DNA of 64,000 nucleotides from Adiantum capillus-veneris (lineage: Eukaryota; Streptophyta; Polypodiopsida; Polypodiales; Pteridaceae): NCBI GenBank assembly GCA_014529385.2, contig CM043960.1:25898396-25962395 (forward strand), in the 5' to 3' direction. Position 1 is the stretch's first letter. Every line of letters begins with the position of its first letter. Of this stretch, positions 55,980 to 64,000 are shown piece by piece. The notes beneath the pieces were generated by a model, which did not search any database, had not been told where the DNA came from, and worked only from the letters and a program-made list of their open reading frames with translations. Position numbers and translations under genes: made by a program.

Positions 55980-58262
55980 TCATGAAGCCTCTGATCCGCA
56001 ATCCCCATACAAGGACTGTAAATCCATGTTCATATCAGATGGTAGGTTATCTAACCAGACTTCCTCTCTAGGAGCTGACTTTAAAGTTAGGCTCCCATCA
56101 TTGATCTCCCTTACCTTTTCCCATAAGTGTCCTCGCCAGTCTTCTTCCACGAATGGAATTCCGTCTGAGGCATCTTCACTATCTGGCACTATGAGCTCTG
56201 GTTCATTTGTTTCACGGTGGGGTTCTGCCACGACATCGGATTTCGCTTTCATTTCTTCTATCGCAAGCTCTTCCGGTTTTGCAATACTTTCAAGCTTGGA
56301 TTTTTGTTTATCCAGCATTTCGTGCGTGATTCTTACCAAATTTTGATAAGGTTCCAGCTTAGCTGCTTCCATGTTTGGGGATGGATAGTTTTTCTATTTG
56401 TTTTCCATGTTTTGGCCTGCTTTAAGTCCTACTTGGTAGACTTCCAAGGCGGCATTGATAGGCTCAAAAATTTTATCAACCAAAATGGATTCTCTATATT
56501 TCATGGTTGTTTCCTTAAATTCACTGCCAATTTCTTTCGATTTGTCCTGGGCTAGAATTTTTGCTTTCTCTTCGTTTTCAACCCGTTGTTTTTGTTTTCT
56601 CATCTCATATCTTTTGCTTCTTCTTCTTTTGATTCTTTGAGAAGAAACTTTCATGTTTTATGAATCATCAAAGTAATTGTGTTTCTTTTTCTTTGCTTGA
56701 GTTCTAGTGATTACCTTGATTCGAACAATTGGTTCGCTCTCTGATGAGCTACTAGGCATCACTTGGACTACGTTGACTACAATTTTTCCCTTGTTCAAAG
56801 GATTCTTAGGACAATCTTCTGAAAAGTGTCCTCTGTTTTTGCAACATTGTATGCAATAGGCTTCAATTGGTTTGAGGTTCTTGTTAGGCTCTGGACATTC
56901 GTTCTTCCAATGGTCATCAGCACCACAGTTATGACAGTTTCTTGTTCTGGGCTTTATCATGGGTCTTCCCATGGGAGGTTTGACACCTTGATTAGCTACA
57001 TAATACATTGGTGTGAGCTCTCGTGGAGCATATGTCATGGTTTGCTCCATTGGTGGTGGTTGTGGACTATACCAATCTCCCTCTACCATTACTGTATATG
57101 GACTAGACTCTGCAATGGTTCTAACAGGCACTAATGCTTGTTCATCTATGACTCCTTCTAAGTGCATGTACTTTACAGGCACCGCATTATGTCCTAGATA
57201 AGGAGGTTGTTGTCCCAACATAGGTTGACCATACCCATTGGTGGTCTTTGAACTTGAGCCATATTAGGCTGATATCTGTACATGGGTTGTCCTGGTGGCC
57301 TCATGGGCACGTACTAAACATTCCCATCATACTTTGGTCTGAAGTAGCACTCGTGGGTCTCGTGGTTGGTCCATTTACCCTTGATTGCAAAACATTTTTG
57401 TGGCCTAATTGGTTGTCCTTGTGGGGATATCCCCTCTCCTGGTCCTCTCATATGTGCTTTTTGCATATTGTTCATCGTCATTCATCCTTTTTAGCATATC
57501 TTCTATGGCTGAGAGTGGTGCCGCAACAGTCGTTCCCACTTGTGCTGGTTTTGTGGGGTAGTCTTCTCGCTTTGGTTATCCTTAAGGACATCCTCTTCAT
57601 TAAAGATCTCACAATTGTCTCCTAGGTCGATAGCATCAGAAACACACACCTCTAGGGTTGTAGGCATTTTACTATAGAGTATATCATGAAGTTATTTGTT
57701 TAGAATTCCCTCCAGAAACAATGAGACAAGTCGCTCCTCTGCAGGTATCTCCATCTTTGGGCATCTGGCAATGTATTGTTTCGTTCGAGTTGCACAATCC
57801 CTAACAGACTCACCATGTTTCTGTTTGAAGTTGTAGATTTGAGCTACCGTATTATGTTTAATCCCCGTTTAGAACAAGCAACTACAAATCCTGAGCTAAT
57901 GTATTCAAATCCATGATTGACCTTGGTGGAATGTTTTGGAACCATGTCAAAGCTTTTCCTTCTAATGTCATTCCAAACCCCTCAAATTGGGTATGGAAGT
58001 CGAATATACGCTCTACTCTTAGCACTTGCTTGAAGCTTGCTACGTGGTCATATGGATCCCCTGATCCACTGTATTTTCTGACCCATTTTTGGAAATCAGC
58101 TGGTCTGACACGTCTATTTGGTTCAACTCCAGGTCTTCTGGGAGTTGGTTCTGTTCTGAGTCCTTCAAACCAGTCTGTCGGAAATAGTGACTCATGTAGC
58201 CCTGGACTGGCTTTAGTGTCACCTGTTTTTCTACGTGATGAGGTGGTTTCTGGTTTCTTCAC
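55980..58262 (-). pseudogene. Gypsy C gag
   Basis: 58262-57882 is the capsid-type Retrotrans_gag start (ADFQKWVRKYSGSGDPYDHV, MTLEGKALTWFQNIPP). 57880-57230 is stop-ridden. 57221-56658 carries two zinc knuckles (CHNCGADDHWKNEC, and CIQCCKNRGHFSEDC with one extra residue). 56654-55980 is a charged tail. Confidence 0.75.
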
Positions 58263-58269
58263 ATTACTC

Positions 58270-59970
58270 TCAGATGATATGTAATGAAATTTGCCAATTT
58301 AATTTGAGAGTAGCGGAAATTAATGAGAGTACTTTTGAGAAATGACTTTGTGAGCATAGCGGGTGAACATAATTGAAGATAGCAACATAATCATAGCAAT
58401 TAGTTAACTTGGCATGAACAATACTTTTGCAAGAGAGAGAATTTAGAGAACATGACAACAGTTGAGGACCGGCTTTATGTGGAGCCGGTCCCCCCTCCAA
58501 TGGGCATTTGTATTATGATTTCTCCCATTAAGAGAGACTTGTTACAATACAATCTTTGTGTTCCTTGTGACCTAGGTGATGCAATGAAGATGGAAAGCTT
58601 CATGCATCATAAACATAACATAAACTTGAAGAAATCTTTAACTATCCCAAGACCTCAAACACCTTCGAAGGTGGAGAGAGCTAGCAGGGAATGAGGGTAG
58701 GGAAGAGGAAGAAGAAACATTTTGTAGGAGAAAGAATTAGTTCCTCACTTATCATAACTCTTGTTGCTAGCATACATAATAGCATAGTAATGAAGAAGAA
58801 GGAGATGGAAAGCTTAAGCATTGAAGCATGGCTCTTGGTTGGATTTGCACTCCATATCCAAGAGTGTTGGTGTAGGCTCTCAACCTCTACTTGCTTGGAG
58901 AAGGAGAGGGAGCTCTTGCACTTTGCATAGCACACCATGAGAGTGTTTGTGAGTGTGTGTGGGTGAGTACACCCCCTAAGAAACCCCCTAGATTGCTTGG
59001 GTCGACCCCCCCTTGTAGCTCATGTTTGAAGCTCATTGGACCCCTCCAGGCTTAGCCAATCACAAGCAAGAGGCATTACAAGCAGCAAGGTTAGCCTTGA
59101 GACAAGTGTCCCCCTTTCCCCTTTGAGAGAGAGGGCTAGATAAATGCTAAATCAATTAATTAAATCTCCTAAATTATTATTGGACCCCTTGGGTGGCCAA
59201 CCAATAGGCTTCAGGCACACCATGAGGGCAACATGAGGAGGAACTTGACAAGTGTCCCTTTTTCTTTCTTTGTACCATGCATGCCTTGTGTGAGATTGTG
59301 GGTGTTCTCTCTCATCCCCCCTCATGTAGAGCTCTCCCCCTCCTTGTAGGGATTGAATCTTTGACTTTTTGACACCTCAAGCCCCTGTTAACCCTCACGA
59401 CTCATGGACACCCCATCACCTACGACGGACGTATATTATGTATTTGGTAGAGTCAGGTATCGGGCTTGTCGGACCAATAGGAAAAGGATAAGAGTGATCG
59501 CCGATGAGAGGCGCACTCTAACTGGGACATTCAAGGGATTAGTTGGCTAAGCATGGGCGCCCAAGTGTGAATGGGGTATGCTCGTATTAAAGCCAACTAA
59601 ACCTAAAATTCACTCATTCTCTCATTTTTGCAATAGAAGAGTGCTCTTGCTCCATCTCCATCTTCTTCTTCTTCACCTCCTCGTGTGTGTGTGTGTATGT
59701 GAGAGAGAGAGAGAGAGAGGGAGAGTGTGTGTGCGATCGAGCATTACGAAGGCACGACGGCGGTGAAGCGGTTGAGCGCGGCACGACTGCAGCTTCTTCT
59801 TCATTGCGGCGAGGAATCCTCCACGGCAGGAGCATAGAGCGGTGAGTGACACACCATTGCCCTCTTTTGAGCTTGCTAGATTAGTCTTGTTGTGTGCTTG
59901 GAGCCATTTGTGGCTCGCACACGGTGTATCGGCAAGTCCCTTGCTTCGACAGTGCGGCAAGGAGCACACA
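58270..59970. other. No gene; likely LTR/leader DNA of the flanking gypsy elements
   Basis: Contains a 9-bp perfect hairpin (58466-58474 with 58483-58491) and a GA run near 59700. The last part, ending GGAGCACACA at 59970, should be the 3' end of the 5' LTR of element F, but I could not fix where that LTR begins. Confidence 0.5.
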
Positions 59971-59974
59971 TTTT

Positions 59975-59992
59975 TGGCGCCGCTATCGGGGA
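59975..59992 (+). other. Primer-binding site of gypsy F
   Basis: TGGCGCCGCTATCGGGGA closely resembles the TGGCGCCGTTGCCGGGGA primer-binding sequence frequent in plant Ty3-type elements. Confidence 0.75.
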
Positions 59993-60995
59993 ATCGCCTT
60001 GCACTAAGCCCAAGAGGCACTTTGTGCTTCTTCTATGAGTTGTTTGTAGTAGGAAAGAAGAGGAAGAGGAAGAGGAAGAGGAATGAGTTGTTTTTCTGTA
60101 TGTTGTTAATTTCTGTGTTGTCTGCAAGTTCTGTGATTTCTGCATAATGTTGTGTTTTCTGTTTGCACACAGTCTTTGCACAATCAGTAGTCGTTAGCTT
60201 GGTTGTAGTGAATGAATAAGTAGGAAGGCAGTTAGCAATTTCTGTTTGCACACAGTTCTGCACACAGTTTTCTGTCAAGGTTTGGCTGCACACAGTGTTT
60301 GCACAGCAGGTAGTGAGAGAGGAAGTAGGTGGACAGTTAGCTCACTATCAGCAAGCAGTTAACAGATTAGTTAGTAGATTAGTTAGTGGTTAGCAGCACA
60401 GTTAGTAAGTAGATAAGGTAGTGAGCTGTCTGTGAGCTGTTGACTGGAGGTTAGGTAGGTGAGAGTGTGTGTGGCCAAGAAAGGGTCACCAAATCCGCAC
60501 GCGTTCGTCGCCCAAAAAATTCAAAAAAAATAAAAAAATAAAAAATTTTATATTAAAAAAAACCAAAAATATTTAAGCGTGAGTGACTGGGGGGCTACAC
60601 TAAAATTTTGATCGGGATCAAGATCAAGCCCAAGCCCAGGCCTCAGTCCTCAGTCTTATGATATATACTAGACTCACTCTTATATATATACCCTACCCCC
60701 TCAAGAGATAATGAGAGCATGTGGGGCAAGTCCTCCACTCTCCTCCCTTCTCTTCCCACTTGCACCCTTAGACTTTCTAATTCGGGCCTAGTTCCCTACT
60801 AGAAATTGACGGTTTTAGGGATTTCGAGGGCATAAAGTGACCAAACGGAGGGCTGTAAAGCACGGCACATCCCTCTGACCGAGACACTCGTTTTGAGCTA
60901 TCATACGTTCTATTCTATAGCTGGGTCAGAAAAAAAGGACCAAAAAATCAAAAAATAAGAAAAGACTTGGGTTGCAAAACACCCAAAATTACTAG

Positions 60996-63900
60996 GTGAG
61001 CAGCCTTCACGGGCCCTCACTGACACTTCTAGGGGATCCAAGTCATATGAACCTACACTCTAGACGAGTGTTAGAGCACGAGCATATTGGTAGTGCCTCC
61101 ATTTACGCGGGCACCCATTATTCCTCCACCCTAGGTTCTGGACCTTCGGCCGGGACTCAAGGTAGCGCGACCCAAGATCCTCATATCGCGTCTAGTGATT
61201 CTTCCTCTAACTACGAAGTCATGGAGGGGTATCCTACACCAAACCCTGATAGTTCAAGTCAAGACATGCATGCCATGGGCCCACGGCCCGGGTCCAGCGT
61301 GTTTAGCTGCTTAAAAGAGACCCTTAGTAGAGCTACTCGCTCCGAACATGCGGTTAATGAAATAAATGAAGGGAGTGGGGAAGTAAATTCGTCATTCATG
61401 CCTAAAATGGACCCTATGCTTCTTGAGAGTGTGCATGTGAATGTTCCATCCACTGCACCTCCGGATCCTTTAGGACTATCTCCCTCTGAGGTTTTACTAC
61501 CCGATGGTAGGAGTCTTGCCGAAGTGCAAGAGATTGAACACTATATGCAAGCAACAAGGGAGAGGGAAATTGAGAACCTACGAGGGCTAGAACAAAGTCG
61601 AGCCATGAAAGCAAAGGCTCCTATGACAACAATCATGCCAGCCGAGCAACCGAGTGCTCCCAAGGTAGCAGTCACAAAGGGGCAAGCTATGGGGAGCAAT
61701 AATGCTTCCACTTCCAGGGAAACCTCCAGCACGCCAGGCCTAGATGGGATATTCCTAAACGAAAATTGGTAGTATGACCTACAAGCAGAAGCTTTAACTG
61801 ATCAGTACACAGGACACGCCTATCATGTGGGTTGGTTAGATGTTCTACAATCCACATCGGGTGCTACTAGCATAGATGAGCAACAACAGAAAGTCTGTGA
61901 TGTCCTCCATAGGATTGTCGAGTTAGAAAGACAGAACATAGGGATCAACATGCCTTCAACAGGCCTAATGAGATTCTTAGATACGGGAAAGGCCAACCAA
62001 CCAACCCTGTCACAAATAGAGACTCCCTCAGTGAGCCCCATTGATCCTCCATATGTTGTTTCGCCAGGAGCCTCAGTACAATCTGAGCCCACAAGTGGCA
62101 GCTTTACCTTCCCAGATCTAGCTCCTCTGTCTCTTAATGACACTACGGCTACCATGCATATCCCAGTGGTGAGCATGACAAGAAGTACACCATGGAGTTC
62201 ATTTGTTAATACTGCGCCGATGCCTAGTAGCACAGTGCCCCCAACTATACCTACATGTATGTATCAATCATTTGCACTTGTCGTACCTCAGCCTCATGTA
62301 GCTCCTACACCTCCGATTATTCCAAGAGCTTACAATCCACAATGGAATTATCCAAGCTCTTATACAAGTGGAGCCATGCCATTTAATAATAACATGCCAT
62401 ATCAAGCACCCCCTATGCCTAGGGCCACGCTTGTAAACTTTGGACCACCGTCTGGTACACCACCATACGAAATTTGGGACCCAAGAGCCGCGCGTATTCC
62501 AAGGCCAAGGCCAACTTCCATCTCACATGTGGTTCCAGGAGCACATACACCCATTATACCTGCTCAAATAGGAGATTTGGCAGCATTTTCTCAAACTATC
62601 GGTCACTCTATTGCGGAAAACATGCGTAGTGCACCTGATAGAGAGCCTAGGAGCAAGGCAGTTCAAGTAGCTAAGCTCACACAGAAATTCAATGGAGATG
62701 GAGATGCTAGAAAGCATATGGAAGTCTTTGAACATGTGTGTGATTCCTTGGAAGAGCACAATGAGCTACATAAGTGTAAGGCTTTGAGTTTGACCCTAAG
62801 CGGAAAGGCTGGAGATTGGTATAGAACCTTAAGAGTAGAAGAAAAAACGATCTACTCTACTCTTAGGAGACTGTTCTTAAAAGAATACATACGAGAGGGA
62901 GTACTTTGGGGTGTAGCCTCTCAGCTCCAGAAAGCCCAACGAGAAGAAGGTGAATCCGTGAGAGACTTCATTAGTCGCCTAAAGAATTTGAATTCTCGAT
63001 GAAATCCAAACGAGCAATTCAACAACAACCAATTGCTCGATAGATTCATTAGGGGACTACGACATGAAAGTATTTATAATGGCCTAGTCATTAGAGGTAT
63101 CAATACTTGGGAAGCAGTCACCATGAATGCAATCCAATTGGAGGATAATTTAATGATTGCAGGAGAAAGAGTGTCTGCCGAGCCGAAGCCTAGTAGCTCG
63201 CAAGCATCAGGGCATGAGCCAATGAAGATAAAGACAATCGTGAAAGAGCAAACGATATCTGAGATGACTTTGGCAGATCTCACAAAGGCCATCTAAGAAA
63301 GCCTTAGGGGTAATCGTACTCCACAAAACACTCATATGTATCCAAGAAGGGAGCAACAATGGTGCTCAATTTGCTTGGGCCCACATACTACGAGTGAATG
63401 CCCTACTTTCAGAGTAAAGTTTAACGGGACTTGTAACGCGTGTGGTAGGTATGGCCATCAAGCGAAGGATTGCCTAATGCTTAAACGCATCATGGAAAAT
63501 AGACCGCCTATAGCTTGGGCAGACTCACCTCGAGTTCCTGCATTGATGCCTACCCCACCCATGGAGCAACAGTTGCCATTACAGCACATGGTCCCTAGAA
63601 CCCAAAATGTGGTCCAAACCACACCGTTGCCACCTCCAGTGCTAGGACCGTAACCCCCTCATCCAAGAGTTACACCTATGAACCAAATAGGTTGCGAGTC
63701 ATCTAGTACTTATGTAGATTGCGAAGAGGACATAGACTCTAGTATCACCTATGGAGTCGACATGCTTGAGGAGTGTCCCATGTACTATATGGAAGACCAT
63801 TGGGGACAAATCAAACTGGTATATCAAGCTACTGCGCTAGCAGCAAGAGGCCAAAACATTAATAGTCTTGCCAGGAGACCACCTCTTCAGTGCTACGAAT

Positions 63901-64000
63901 GTGGTGGACCACATCGAGTAGCTGAGTGCCCCATTAGAATACAAAAGAATGCTGCACTAATGCAAACAAGTCAAGGGAGTGCATTGGCAATGCCAATACT
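60996..64000 (+). pseudogene. Gypsy F gag, one frame with in-frame stops
   Basis: A single plus-strand frame runs from 60996 beyond the window, interrupted by TAG at 61770, TGA at 63000, TAA at 63294 and TAA at 63651. The capsid-like domain at 62660-63180 has LTQKFNGDGDARKHMEVFEH, LSGKAGDWYRTL, YSTLRRLFLKEY and VRDFISRLKNLN. Zinc knuckles follow: CSICLGPHTTSEC (63363), CNACGRYGHQAKDC (63433) and CYECGGPHRVAEC (63894). The N-terminal 500 codons are Ser/Pro-rich. The start may lie at or before 60996. Three of the stops could be C-to-T changes. Confidence 0.75.

Larger units (their letters stand above)
44931..58262 (-). mobile_element. Gypsy element C, split by a gag-only LTR element
   Basis: On the minus strand: gag (58262-55980), a protease remnant (55979-55800), spacer and RT (55791-53921), then, beyond the insertion 47470-53920, the RT end, RNase H and integrase (47469-44931). 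Family-mate of gypsy 1. LTRs are not recognised on either side. Confidence 0.82.
59975..64000 (+). mobile_element. Gypsy element F, 5' part (primer-binding site, leader, gag)
   Basis: Plus-strand element running off the window end. The primer-binding-like site is followed by a 1-kb leader and a long gag with three zinc knuckles. Pol lies beyond 64000. Confidence 0.72.

Noticed and set aside
58466..58491. 9-bp hairpin followed by C run as a terminator
   Set aside because: A rho-independent-type terminator is not meaningful in nuclear plant DNA; noted only as a structure.
58691..58930. 79-codon plus-strand frame beginning MRVGKRKKKH
   Set aside because: No homolog-like motif, no partner in the window and located in probable LTR DNA.

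Overview
The window looks like an intergenic, repeat-dense stretch of a large land-plant genome. Spliced introns with GT..AG borders, Ty1/copia and Ty3/gypsy retroelements with plant-type primer-binding sites, and a plant-type FCP1-like protein with a DLNG motif support this. Nesting is deep and I recognise no ordinary host gene. A fern or other seed-free plant would fit the element families, but that is an impression, not proof.

The main result is a pair of divergent copies of one large, apparently cut-and-paste-like element. I call them A (window start to about 8411, left end outside the window) and B (about 22413-34872, in the opposite orientation). Both carry the same three genes in the same relative order. 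Gene 1 is a multi-exon protein with a conserved N-terminal region, a coiled coil, a RING-H2-like exon and an acidic tail. Gene 2 is an FCP1/NIF-like phosphatase-domain protein, in the same direction as gene 1. Gene 3 is a long transposase-like protein with RNase-H-type motifs (DFxENY, SDGAA, GHGKGEHDG), convergent on the other two. Exon borders that can be compared agree between A and B. In A, gene 1 can be read through four exons without a stop. The transposase genes of both copies are broken. The non-coding spaces of each element (introns and the gaps between genes) are packed with a short palindrome, but a different one in each: AGTACCAAATTTGGTACT in A and TATGCTAATTAGCATA in B.

Layout: 1-8411 element A, which interrupts gypsy element 1 (8412-11660 and 14258-14600, minus strand). 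A 5'-truncated copia copy (11661-14257) sits in the gag of gypsy 1. 15500-18960 is a decayed coiled-coil gene D, interrupted by a 464-bp miniature LTR element that retains a chromodomain. 18980-21468 holds nothing I recognise. Copia element 2 starts at about 21469 and is split by element B inside gag; its pol resumes at 34877 and ends at about 37745. 38694-42246 (minus) is gene E, a relative of D. 44630-44930 is a stray protease fragment. 44931-58262 (minus) is gypsy element C, split inside its reverse transcriptase by a gag-only LTR retrotransposon (47470-53920) with two near-identical LTRs of about 1.56 kb. From 59975 to the window end is the 5' part of another gypsy element F on the plus strand.

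Relative insertion order can be read from the interruptions: gypsy 1 predates A and copia 1; copia 2 predates B; gene D predates the miniature LTR element; gypsy C predates the gag-only element. In three cases (B in copia 2, miniature element in D, gag-only element in gypsy C) the interrupted reading frame resumes exactly when the short target repeat is counted once.
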